This document shows, piece by piece, positions 15,561 to 23,175 of a stretch of 33,349 nucleotides of DNA. A program made the position numbers and the translations under genes. Each line of letters starts with the position of its first letter. Position 1 is the stretch's first letter. Location: the NCBI RefSeq assembly GCF_900091845.1, contig NZ_FMCI01000292.1, forward strand, positions 1-33,349, written 5' to 3'. This DNA comes from Streptomyces sp. SolWspMP-5a-2. Its GTDB lineage: Bacteria; Actinomycetota; Actinomycetes; Streptomycetales; Streptomycetaceae. Under the pieces are notes generated by a model. The model searched no databases and was not told the DNA's origin. It was given only the letters and a program-made list of their open reading frames with translations.

Positions 15561-17347
15561 CGGAAGGAGCGGATCACCGCGTCGCCCTCCGCCGGGTGGC
15601 CCTGCTCGTGGAGGAGAGCCGTCGCGGCTTCCCGGCGCACCGGGTCCGACCACCGGCCCACGGTGGCGCGCAGGAGGAACACCCGGTCCTGTCGCAGCAG
15701 GGCGTGCTGCCGGTACACGCCGTCCTGGCGCCCGGCGGCCCCGGGTGACGGCTCGTCCCCGGCCCAGCGCCCCACCAGGGTGGCCACCACGCGCACCACG
15801 TCGTCGGGCCCCACCAGGGACTCGTTCTCCAGATAGCGCTCCAGCAGGTCCCACCCGTCCCGGGGCAGTCCGGCCTCGTAGAGGCCCACCCCGATCCTGC
15901 CGATGGTGCCGCCCGCGCGCCCGGCGTGCTCGCCGCTCGCCGGTCCGCGCGCGCGGACCGCGTCGGAGGGGTCGGCCAGTTCCTTGCAGGCCAGATGGAC
16001 GGCGTCGGCCTGGTCCGCGGCGCGCAACTCGCGGACGTAGTCGACGAACAGCACGGGGTCCGCGCCCTCGTCGAGCAGACGGCGGGCCAGGTCCCGGGCG
16101 ATGCGCTGTGCCGCCCGGTTGCGGTCCCTGGGCCGCTCCACCTTGGTCAGCAGGGTCGCGAGCTCCACTCCGGAGCGGCCGCGGGTGTGGGTGGCGGCGG
16201 CGATCCTGAGCAGCCGCTTGCACTCGGCGTCGGAGCGGCGGTTGGTGAGCGCGGTGTGCAGGGCCTCGATCTGCGCGAGCGTCCGCGGGGAGCCGCGTCC
16301 GGGGTCCGATGCCTCGTCCCCGGAGGGCGGGCCTTGCAACATGATGTCGGCGAGCAGGTCGTTGGTGGTCTTGCCGAGCTTGGTGGAGGCGTGCCAGACC
16401 TTGATCAGCTCGGCCAGGTCGTCGAAGTCGTCGCGGGCGGCGGCGTGACGGCGGATCTCGACCGCCTTGTCGTGGTGCGACCAGTCGATCAGATGGCCGC
16501 AGATCTCGGCGACGGCGTAGTAGTCGAGCCGGGTGCCCACGTGCTCGACCAGACTCGTGTACGGGGCCGAGATCGCGGTGATCAGACGCGCGGCCAGCTC
16601 CCGGGTCGCCCGTACCCGGTCCGGCTCCCGCAGCTGGGTGTCCAGCCACTCCTCCAGAATGCGCTCCGTGGGGCTGAGGTGCTGCAACGCGCCCGCCAGG
16701 TCGTCGAACTCCCCCGGGGACCGTCCCTCCCGCCGCTCCGTCCGTTCGCCGGCGATGGCCACCAGCGTGCGGTGCAGCAGGTCGGTGGCCTCCTCGGCGC
16801 ACCCTTCGTCGCGCAGCGCGATGTAGATGAGCGCCTTGTCCAGGTGGCTGCGGCCGGACTCCTGCGCGGTGAACGCCTCCACCGTGCGCCCCGTCAGGTC
16901 GGTCCGCCCGGCGCGGCTGCACTGCCGGATGAAGAGGGCGACGTCGACGACGGTGCGCTGGCAGGCGATGTCGTGGACCACCCGGTCGGTGAGACGGTGT
17001 CCGGTGGCCCCGCTCGGGTCCCGCTCCTTGTCCCACTGCCGCAGCACGATGTCCGCCGACTCCAGGATGTCGCGGCGCAGCGCCGCGACGGCCACGACGG
17101 TCACCGCGTCACGGTAGTCGAGCCGGTGGGCGAACTCGATCAGCTCGTCCACGTCGCGCCTCATCGCGAAAGCGTGCAGGGCGCGCATCGCGGCGGCCGG
17201 GTTCGGCCGGGCGCCCGGCCCGGACACCACGACCCGCCGCATGGCGTCCACCCGGCCGAGGAGGGTGTCGACCGTGCAGGTGACCACCCAGTCGAAGCCG
17301 AAGTCCCAGGGCTGTTCCTGCGGATGGCTCGGCGGGCGCCCCGTCAT
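15557..17347 (-). CDS. alpha-helical repeat protein, third gene of the caspase operon
   Basis: A 596-residue protein of no family I can name. Most of it is pairs of amphipathic helices, for example RDVDELIEFAHRL near residue 64, FDDLAELIKVWHAS near 308 and RSDAECKRLLRIAAATHTRG near 371, suggesting an alpha-solenoid scaffold. It begins with an aromatic segment (WDFGFDWVVTCTVDTLL) and ends in repeats rich in RWSDP/LLHEQGHP. No signal peptide or membrane helix is seen. The ATG overlaps the caspase stop (ATGA), so the two are translationally coupled and probably form a complex. The solenoid may be the sensor, regulator or substrate of the protease; this is inference. Confidence 0.75.
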   Translation of the reverse strand: MTGRPPSHPQEQPWDFGFDWVVTCTVDTLLGRVDAMRRVVVSGPGARPNPAAAMRALHAFAMRRDVDELIEFAHRLDYRDAVTVVAVAALRRDILESADIVLRQWDKERDPSGATGHRLTDRVVHDIACQRTVVDVALFIRQCSRAGRTDLTGRTVEAFTAQESGRSHLDKALIYIALRDEGCAEEATDLLHRTLVAIAGERTERREGRSPGEFDDLAGALQHLSPTERILEEWLDTQLREPDRVRATRELAARLITAISAPYTSLVEHVGTRLDYYAVAEICGHLIDWSHHDKAVEIRRHAAARDDFDDLAELIKVWHASTKLGKTTNDLLADIMLQGPPSGDEASDPGRGSPRTLAQIEALHTALTNRRSDAECKRLLRIAAATHTRGRSGVELATLLTKVERPRDRNRAAQRIARDLARRLLDEGADPVLFVDYVRELRAADQADAVHLACKELADPSDAVRARGPASGEHAGRAGGTIGRIGVGLYEAGLPRDGWDLLERYLENESLVGPDDVVRVVATLVGRWAGDEPSPGAAGRQDGVYRQHALLRQDRVFLLRATVGRWSDPVRREAATALLHEQGHPAEGDAVIRSFR

Positions 17348-18378
17348 ACCCGCAGTGCCTTCTCCGCCTGGCTCCAGTAGCGGGCGAAGGCGTCGGGCGC
17401 GGTGAACAGGTCGTTGGCGCGGGCGTTGATGTGGCGGGCGAGGTTGCGGCTGGCCTCGTCCCGCCGGGAGGTCAGCAGCGCCACCACGGCACCGGTGGCG
17501 TACTCGTCGCGGAGCAACTCGTGCAGCCGGGAGTCCCGGTCGAGCAGCAGGGCGCGCGCCCAGTCGTCGGGGGCCTCCAGCAGCGGCGGGGCCTTCACCC
17601 GGCGGCTGGCCTCCATGTGGTTGGTGAACAGCGCGGTGCCCTCGCGCGCGTCGTTCAGGGCCATCCGCGGCGCCTGGTGATCGCCGCCCTCGCACCTCTC
17701 CATCTCGGTCTGCACCGCTTCGCGCAGCAGGCCGATGGTGAGCCGGTGGTCGTAGTCCCGGGTGCCCCGGCGCAGCACGTTCAGCAGATGCCCGCTGAAC
17801 GGCGTGCACCTGGCCAGTTCACCGGGCAGCGCCGCGCAGCCCTCGGCCCAGGCGTAGCTCTGCTCGTTGCGGACGGCCGTGAAGACGCAGGTGCCCTCGT
17901 CGCGGGTGCCGAGCACGCCGGGCAGGTCCGGTTCGTCGCCCCCCAGTTGCGGCAGCATGTTGGAGTAGCAGCAGTCCGCGATCAGCACCTTCAGCCGGGC
18001 CCGTGAGCGGCGCAGCGCGCGGTACACGTACCAACTGGACAGCCAGGTCCAGGGCCTCGCCCGGTGGGAGGAGCCGACCGCGAAGTGCACCTGGCCGCCG
18101 GGCAGATCGCTCCAGTACTGGCCGTGCCCCACGTAGACGACCATCAGGGTGTCCTCGGGGCCGACCGCGGCGGCGACCTCCTCCAGCGCGGACATCACCC
18201 CCTCGGCGGTGCGGACCTCGTCCTCACCGAGCACCCGGCAGCTTCCGGGCCCCCACATGGCGTCCGCCGCCAGCACCTCGCCGTACTGCTGGGCGCTGAT
18301 GCCGATCGAGGGGTGGCTCTCGACACCGGAGTCGGCGGCGTACCGATCGGGTCCGACCACGACTGCCCGGAAGGCCAT
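17344..18378 (-). CDS. caspase-family (peptidase C14) protein
   Basis: A 344-residue protein whose first 220 residues read as a caspase/metacaspase domain: AVVVGPDRY as the first strand, catalytic His85 in VVYVGHGQ and catalytic Cys137 in VLIADCCYSN. The P1-pocket region includes the FTAVRNEQSYAWAEG stretch. The C-terminal 110 residues (from ALLLDRDSRLHEL) are helical and may be an effector-associated or adaptor domain. Bacterial caspases act as suicide or immune proteases, often next to NTPase or repeat partners. ATG 18378 comes one base after the EACC1 stop and the end overlaps the next gene, so the three genes form one coupled operon. Catalytic residues are seen; the role is inferred. Confidence 0.88.
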   Translation of the reverse strand: MAFRAVVVGPDRYAADSGVESHPSIGISAQQYGEVLAADAMWGPGSCRVLGEDEVRTAEGVMSALEEVAAAVGPEDTLMVVYVGHGQYWSDLPGGQVHFAVGSSHRARPWTWLSSWYVYRALRRSRARLKVLIADCCYSNMLPQLGGDEPDLPGVLGTRDEGTCVFTAVRNEQSYAWAEGCAALPGELARCTPFSGHLLNVLRRGTRDYDHRLTIGLLREAVQTEMERCEGGDHQAPRMALNDAREGTALFTNHMEASRRVKAPPLLEAPDDWARALLLDRDSRLHELLRDEYATGAVVALLTSRRDEASRNLARHINARANDLFTAPDAFARYWSQAEKALRV

Positions 18379-18379
18379 C

Positions 18380-18721
18380 TCAGGCGGTCCGTCCGGGCGG
18401 GTCGGGCTCGTCGTCCGCCGGGTCCGCGGGCAGGGGCTCCGTCGTCAGGGTGGCCTCGCCCGGGTCCAGTCGGCGGGCCTGATGCCGTGCGACGATCTTC
18501 CTGGCCGCGTCCACCGCGTAGGTCACGGCCATCTCGGAGAGCTTGCCGGTCACGGCCACCAGGATGATCTCGCTGACCCCGCCCGACAGGACCCGGCCGT
18601 CCGACCCGCTCTCGCCCTCCTGCCAGGACAGGCCCGTCGTCCGGTCCAACTCGGCCCGCAGCTCATGTAGTTCGTCGAGACCGGCCGGTCCCGCGACCGA
18701 GACCCTGATCCTCGTCCCCAT
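18380..18721 (-). CDS. EACC1-like (effector-associated constant component) small protein
   Basis: A 113-residue protein with a short N-terminal strand (RIRVSVAGPAG), helices LDELHELRAELDRT, a polar stretch with GLSWQEGESGSDGRVLSGG, and a hydrophobic helix pair VSEIILVAVTGKLSEMAVTYAVDAARKIVARH before an acidic tail. This pattern resembles EACC1, a small component encoded next to caspase, trypsin or other effectors in actinobacterial NTP-dependent conflict systems. That identification rests on pattern memory, not a search. ATG 18721 is the start that matches the conserved N-terminus; an in-frame extension to 18850 is Pro/Arg-rich and unlikely. It is the first gene of the caspase operon. Confidence 0.6.
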   Translation of the reverse strand: MGTRIRVSVAGPAGLDELHELRAELDRTTGLSWQEGESGSDGRVLSGGVSEIILVAVTGKLSEMAVTYAVDAARKIVARHQARRLDPGEATLTTEPLPADPADDEPDPPGRTA

Positions 18722-18894
18722 GCACCCACGCCCCCGGGTATGGTCAGCAGCTTCCACCCCCCTCAGACTACCGACCGCCGCAACCCCGGCTCGGGTTGAC
18801 GGGACGGCCGGGTGCGCTGCCCGGTCCGGACAAGGGTCCGGGCCACTCACCCGGCGTGCGGTGGTGGCCCGGTCCGCTCCGGCGTGACGGGTCC

Positions 18895-19069
18895 AGGGCG
18901 TGTCTGACCATGCGCGTCGTTGCCCGGAGGGCGGCCTCGCGGGGTCAGGTGCGTGCTCTCGGCGTGCCGGGCGCAGTCCCTCGTACTGGGCGTACTCGGG
19001 ACTGCGCCCGGTGCGGCGGGAGTGCGTGCATGGCGCCGCGAGGCAGACGGGAATGGTCAGACACGCCCT
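18895..19069. mobile_element. MITE-like element with 17-bp terminal inverted repeats
   Basis: A perfect 17-bp inverted repeat, AGGGCGTGTCTGACCAT at 18895-18911 and its complement at 19053-19069, encloses about 140 bases with no transposase. Inside is a second perfect inverted repeat (CCGGGCGCAGTCCC at 18967-18980, complement at 18998-19011), so the whole could fold into a long cruciform. The flanks read CCAG on the left and CTAG on the right, so a clean target duplication is not obvious. It lies between the EACC1 operon and the SseB-like gene and accounts for most of the gene-free stretch 18722-19067. The rest of that stretch would hold the EACC1 promoter. Confidence 0.7.
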
Positions 19070-19457
19070 AGGTGCGGGCCAGCAGGGTGCGGACGCCCTC
19101 CGAGGTGAGGGTCAGCGGGTGCTCGGAACCCGGGTCGATGCTCAGCGACAGGTCCTCGGCCGGCCACTGCGAGGCGAGGGCGCCGAGCGGGACCAGCCGG
19201 TAGCGGGAGACCGAGGGGAGGACCCCGGCCAGCTCACCCTCCGAGGTGAAGACGGGCACGATGGGGTCGCCGCCGGGCTGCTCCAGGACGGGCAGCGCCA
19301 CCACGGCCGGGTCGGCGGTGGCCTCGGGGTTGGCGTCGTCGGGGACGGGCACCAGGACGTCGCTCTGCGCGAGGGTGTCGAGGGCCGCGGTGTTCTCGGT
19401 GTCCACGGCCAGCGCGTCCAGTGCCTGCCGGGCGGGCGAGTCGGTGTTCTCGTTCAT
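19068..19457 (-). CDS. SseB-like N-terminal-domain protein
   Basis: A 129-residue protein with the SseB N-terminal pattern: a helical lead (ALDALAVDTENTAALDTLAQSDVLVPVP), a variable acidic loop, ALPVLEQPGGDPIVPVFTSEGEL, then SIDPGSEHPLTLTSEGVRTLL. SseB-like domains occur in small actinobacterial proteins of poorly known function. ATG 19457 is preceded by AAGGAGAC at good spacing. The TAG stop is formed where the gene meets the MITE-like element (19068-19070), so the last few residues may have been altered by the insertion; the domain itself looks complete. Confidence 0.75.
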   Translation of the reverse strand: MNENTDSPARQALDALAVDTENTAALDTLAQSDVLVPVPDDANPEATADPAVVALPVLEQPGGDPIVPVFTSEGELAGVLPSVSRYRLVPLGALASQWPAEDLSLSIDPGSEHPLTLTSEGVRTLLART

Positions 19458-20065
19458 GGGTGTCTCCTTGCCGGACCGGCCGGACCGGCGGTCGGGACGC
19501 CCTGGAGCCCTCCTGGCCCAAGGCACGGTTCAGCGACGCGTACCCGATCCGGACGCGGGCATTCCTCCGCCCGCGAGGCCGCGCCGACGCCGAGGAGTGA
19601 CGGCGCGAACACCTTGTGTCACGGTTCGCCAATCCGGCGTCGGGGCCGCCGTGTTGGGCCCTCGGCTCGGTCAAGTGGGCCGACTCCGGTGGCGGTGGCC
19701 CGGGGATCCGGCGCGATGCCCCTTCTTCCCGGCCGAGTTCACGGTCGTCTCCGCGCGCTCGGCGCCGGGCGGCACCGGGGTGACGCGACTCGGTCGCGGG
19801 GATCAGGGAGCCGGGTGCCAGGCGCCGTCCGAAGGGCCCTCCGGACGACTCCCCGCGAAGCTCCGCAGGGGGCGGGAGCCCGTCGCGCGGACGGGATGCC
19901 GAGGCGTCACTCGAACAGGCGCCAAGCAGGTCGGCCCGGACGGCCGGATTTTCCGTGATCACGGCTCTGACCTGCGGCGAAACCTCTTGACAGGCGGAGT
20001 CGTCCGACCCGGGCTACCTTCGGAAGCGGCAAGGATTTCGTCCTCCTGTTCGAGAGGTACGTCCC
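19458..20065. other. 608-bp gap without a recognisable gene
   Basis: No frame here has convincing coding character; the long open frames are Arg/Pro-rich and lack ribosome-binding sites. The left part contains the SseB-like gene's leader with a short CCGGACCGG tandem. The right end holds a TTGACA (19987-19992) and a TACCTT box (20015-20020) before the secreted-protein gene. Their 22-base spacing is too long for a standard sigma-70-type pair, so one of them is probably not used. Confidence 0.6.
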
Positions 20066-20488
20066 ATGAGAGCAGTCGTCAAGACCCGTCGAATCCGCAT
20101 GACCGCGATCGGCGCCGCCTGCGCGGCGGCCCTGCTGGCCGGTGGCGCGTCCGCCACCGTCGCGAGCGCCGCCGACCACCCCGCGGCCCCGGCGAGCCCC
20201 AGCGCGATGACGCCACACAAGGCGAAGATCACCGTGAAGTCGGACAAACACGCGGTGAAGGCCCGGGAGACCGTCCGGCTGACCGGCTCGACCACCGGCC
20301 TCAAGAACGGCGAGAAGCTGACGGTGCAGCACTACAAGAACGGCAAGTGGACGACGCTCCACTCGTCCACCACCGTCAGGAAGCACATGTACAGCACCGA
20401 CGTGAAGCTGACCGAGAAGGGCACCTGGAAGCTGCGCGTGGTGCACGGTGACACGCACTCGGCGACCACCACGGTCAAGGTCAGCTGA
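20066..20488 (+). CDS. small secreted protein with an Ig-like domain
   Basis: A 140-residue exported protein. The signal peptide covers about residues 1-36 (Arg-rich start, then IGAACAAALLAGGASATVASAA with an AXA cleavage site). After a short Pro/Ala linker comes a beta-strand-rich, Lys-rich domain: KITVKSDKHAVKARETVRLTGSTTGLKNGEKLTVQH, then WTTLHSS and GTWKLRVVHGD. The pattern of strands suggests an immunoglobulin-like sandwich as in secreted Streptomyces proteins of unknown function. GAGAGG lies upstream of the ATG at suitable spacing. Confidence 0.8.
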   Translation: MRAVVKTRRIRMTAIGAACAAALLAGGASATVASAADHPAAPASPSAMTPHKAKITVKSDKHAVKARETVRLTGSTTGLKNGEKLTVQHYKNGKWTTLHSSTTVRKHMYSTDVKLTEKGTWKLRVVHGDTHSATTTVKVS

Positions 20489-20508
20489 CCGTTGTCGGCG
20501 GGCCCTGC

Positions 20509-20544
20509 CCGGCGCGCGCCCCGGACCCCCGGGGAGCGCGCCGG
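20509..20544. terminator. strong hairpin between the secreted-protein gene and gnd
   Basis: CCGGCGCGC (20509-20517) pairs perfectly with 20536-20544, and an inner CCCC/GGGG helix extends the stem after one mismatch. It lies 20 bases after the plus-strand stop and downstream of the convergent gnd gene, so it can serve both. Confidence 0.7.
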
Positions 20545-20657
20545 ACCGCGGCGTCCGGCGCCCGGCGGGGTCGGCGGTTCCGCCCACCCCGCCGGAATCA
20601 CGTCCCGGCGCCGTCCGTCCCTCGACAGCCGTGCCGGACAACGGTCATGACGATCCG

Positions 20658-22097
20658 TCAGGCCTCGGTCTCGACGCGGTCGGGGGTGGCCCAGTGGGTG
20701 TGGAAGTCGCCGGGCCGGTCGGTGCGCCGGTAGCCGTGCGCCCCGAAGTAGTCGCGCTGGCCCTGGAGAAGGGCGGCGGGCAGCCGTCCCGCGCGCAGGG
20801 TGTCGTAGTGGGCGAGCGCGGCGGAGAACGCGGGCACCGGGACACCGCGCCGGGCGGCCGAGGCCACGACCTCCCGCCACGGCACCTGCGCGTCACCGAT
20901 CTCGGCGGCGAAACCGGGCTCGGCGAGCAGGCTGACCAGGTCAGGGTCGGCGGTGTGGGCGGCGCGGATCCGGTCGAGGAACGACGCGCGGATGATGCAG
21001 CCGCCCCGCCAGATCCGGGCCACCTCCGCCAGGTCGATCTTCCACCCGTACTCGGCCGCCGCGTCCCGGATCATCTTCCAGCCCTGGTCGTAGGCGATGA
21101 CCTTGGAGGCGTAGAGGGCGTGCTCCACCCGCGAGGCGAACCGCGCGGCCTCGGTACGGCTGAGCGCGGGCGTGACACCGCCGGGCAACCCGGCGCAGGC
21201 GGACCGCAGTTCGGCCTGTCCCGACGCGGCGCGGGCGAAGGTGGCCTGCGCGATGGCGGTCACCGGGGACCCCAGGTCGAGGGCGGTCTGCACGGTCCAG
21301 CGCCCGGTGCCCTTCTGCCCGGCCGCGTCCGCGACGACGTCCACGAAGGGTTCCCCGGTGGCGTGGTCGGTGTGGTCGAGGACCTCCGCCGTGATCTCCA
21401 CCAGGTAGGAGCCGAGCCGCCCCTCGTTCCAGCGCCGGAAGACCTCGGCGATCTCCGCCGGGGTGTGTCCGGCCACCTGCCGGAGCAGGTCGTACGCCTC
21501 GGCGATCAGCTGCATGTCGGCGTACTCGATGCCGTTGTGGACCATCTTGACGAAGTGCCCGGCGCCGTCCGCCCCGATGTGCGCGGCGCAGGGCTCGCCG
21601 TCCACCTTCGCGCTGATCGCCTCGAACATCGGGCCGAGGACCGCGTACGACTCCGCCGAGCCGCCCGGCATGACGGACGGCCCGTGCAGGGCGCCCTCCT
21701 CGCCGCCGGAGACGCCCACGCCGACGAAGTGCAGGCCGAGGTCGCGCAGGGCGGCCTCGCGGCGCCGGGTGTCGGCGAAGTGGGCGTTGCCGCCGTCGAT
21801 GATCATGTCGCCGGGTTCCAGGAGGGCGGCGAACTCCTCGATCACGGCGTCGGTCGCGGGGCCCGCCTGCACCATCAGCAGCAGCTTGCGCGGGCGTTCC
21901 AGCGCGGCCACGAGTTCCTCGGCCGTCCGTGCCGCCACGAAGTCGCCCTCGTGCCCGAACGCGTCGATCAGTGCGCGCGTGCGGGCCTCGCCGCGGTTGT
22001 GGACGGCGACGGTGTAGCCGTTGCGGGCGAAGTTCCTGGCGAGGTTGCGGCCCATCACGCCGAGGCCGGTCACGCCGATGGCTGCGCTTGCGTTCAT
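20658..22097 (-). CDS. gnd: 6-phosphogluconate dehydrogenase, decarboxylating
   Basis: A 479-residue enzyme of normal long-form length. The NADP-binding motif GLGVMGRNLA is at residues 11-20. Substrate and catalytic motifs are DGGNAHFADTRRR (101-113), SGGEEGA (130-136) with MPGG at 143, and KMVHNGIEY (184-192) with catalytic Lys184 and Glu191. The C-terminal all-helical domain includes GTGRWT and ends in the swapped tail HGYRRTDRPGDFHTHW. It converts 6-phosphogluconate to ribulose 5-phosphate, CO2 and NADPH in the oxidative pentose phosphate pathway. The ATG follows AAGGGAC at about 10 bases. No zwf or pgl gene is adjacent; a GAPDH gene lies 1 kb away on the other strand. Confidence 0.95.
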   Translation of the reverse strand: MNASAAIGVTGLGVMGRNLARNFARNGYTVAVHNRGEARTRALIDAFGHEGDFVAARTAEELVAALERPRKLLLMVQAGPATDAVIEEFAALLEPGDMIIDGGNAHFADTRRREAALRDLGLHFVGVGVSGGEEGALHGPSVMPGGSAESYAVLGPMFEAISAKVDGEPCAAHIGADGAGHFVKMVHNGIEYADMQLIAEAYDLLRQVAGHTPAEIAEVFRRWNEGRLGSYLVEITAEVLDHTDHATGEPFVDVVADAAGQKGTGRWTVQTALDLGSPVTAIAQATFARAASGQAELRSACAGLPGGVTPALSRTEAARFASRVEHALYASKVIAYDQGWKMIRDAAAEYGWKIDLAEVARIWRGGCIIRASFLDRIRAAHTADPDLVSLLAEPGFAAEIGDAQVPWREVVASAARRGVPVPAFSAALAHYDTLRAGRLPAALLQGQRDYFGAHGYRRTDRPGDFHTHWATPDRVETEA

Positions 22098-22213
22098 GCT
22101 GTTCGTCCCTTGGATCGGTCCGGTCGCGGTGGGGGCGGACGGCCCCTGTCCGCAGGTACGGGCCGACGGGCGGATCTGCTCGATCCCCCGCGCACTTCGG
22201 CTCACCCGCAGGG

Positions 22214-22240
22214 GGGAATCCGCTCCGTTCGGGGCACGTA
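22214..22240 (+). promoter_or_regulatory. candidate SigR-type promoter
   Basis: GGGAAT (22214-22219), 18 bases, then GTA (22238-22240). The known Streptomyces SigR consensus is GGAAT-N18-GTT, so only the last base differs. It faces the SDR-like gene at 22300, with start point about 50 bases upstream of its ATG. Confidence 0.4.
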
Positions 22241-22299
22241 CGACGGCGGCCGGCCCGTTCCCCTGACGAGCCATCGCACCGGACCGCACGGGAGGCACC

Positions 22300-22965
22300 A
22301 TGACCACCATCGCCATCGTCGGAGCCGGTCCCGGTCTGGGCGCCGCCGTCGCGCGGCGGTTCGGGCGCGAGGGGTTCGGCGTCGCGCTCGTCGCCCGGGA
22401 CCGGCGACGGCTGGAGGGGCTGGCGGCGGAGCTGGGCGCGGCGGGCGTCACGGCCGGGGCCTTCCCGGCCGACGTGCGCGACCCGGCGTCGCTGACGGCC
22501 GCGCTGGCGGCGGCGGCCGAGGCGCTGGGCACCGTGGAGGTCCTCCAGTACAGCCCACTCCCCCGGCGCGACTTCATGCGGCCCGTCCTGGAGACGACGG
22601 CGGAGGACCTCACCGGGCCGGTCGAGCTCTCCGTGTACGGCCCCGTCACCGCGGTCCGGCAGGTGCTGCCGGGCATGCGCGCGCTGGGCCGCGGCACCCT
22701 GCTGTTCGTCAACGGCGCCACCGCGGTGGTCCCGGAGCCCGAGCGGGCGGGCACCTCGATCGCGTTCGCCGCCGAGGGCGCCTACGCGCATCTGCTGCAC
22801 GAGCGGCTGGCACCGGAGGGCGTCCACGTGGCGCAGCTGATCATCCCCGGGGCGATCGTCGCGGGCCATCCCCGCAAGGACCCGGCGGTCCTCGCGGAGG
22901 TGCTGTGGGAGCTGCACCGGGGGCGGGAGGGGTTCCGGTGCTTCGCCGACGACCTGGACTCCTGA
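22300..22965 (+). CDS. SDR-fold protein lacking the usual catalytic residues
   Basis: A 221-residue Rossmann-fold protein. The N-terminal GAGPGLG (8-14) and ALVARDRRRLEGL show it binds a dinucleotide. The rest departs from active SDRs: NNAG is replaced by QYSP (83-86), the catalytic Ser region reads FVNGAT (136-141), and no YxxxK motif exists in 150-175, where Phe156 stands in IAFAAEGAYAHLL. It may be a redox sensor or binding protein, or use other residues. GGGAGG upstream supports ATG 22300. It is divergent from gnd, with a SigR-like promoter candidate in the gap. Confidence 0.8.
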   Translation: MTTIAIVGAGPGLGAAVARRFGREGFGVALVARDRRRLEGLAAELGAAGVTAGAFPADVRDPASLTAALAAAAEALGTVEVLQYSPLPRRDFMRPVLETTAEDLTGPVELSVYGPVTAVRQVLPGMRALGRGTLLFVNGATAVVPEPERAGTSIAFAAEGAYAHLLHERLAPEGVHVAQLIIPGAIVAGHPRKDPAVLAEVLWELHRGREGFRCFADDLDS

Positions 22966-23175
22966 CCGCGGCGACCGGCGGGCCGGGGCGGCGCCACCGC
23001 CAGGCCACATCGGCGGGGTCGGCCCGTGGCCGCGCCGGGCGGCGGAAAGAGACCGCAGGAGGGCAGCTCACGGCCCGCACCGGGCAGCCCGCGGCCCGTA
23101 CCGTGCGGCCCCCGCGACAGTCCCAGCACAGCGCGTGTTTATCATATGAGCGCCGCCTAGCTCGAAAGATGAACT

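Noticed and set aside
16367..16390. A Walker-A-like match (A-x4-GKT, residues 320-327) in the helical-repeat protein
   Set aside because: It lies inside a helix pair of the repeat, with no preceding hydrophobic strand and no Walker B; judged a chance match.
19520..19962. A minus-strand open frame in the gap before the secreted-protein gene
   Set aside because: It is rich in Arg, Ser and Pro with no family pattern or ribosome-binding site; treated as non-coding.
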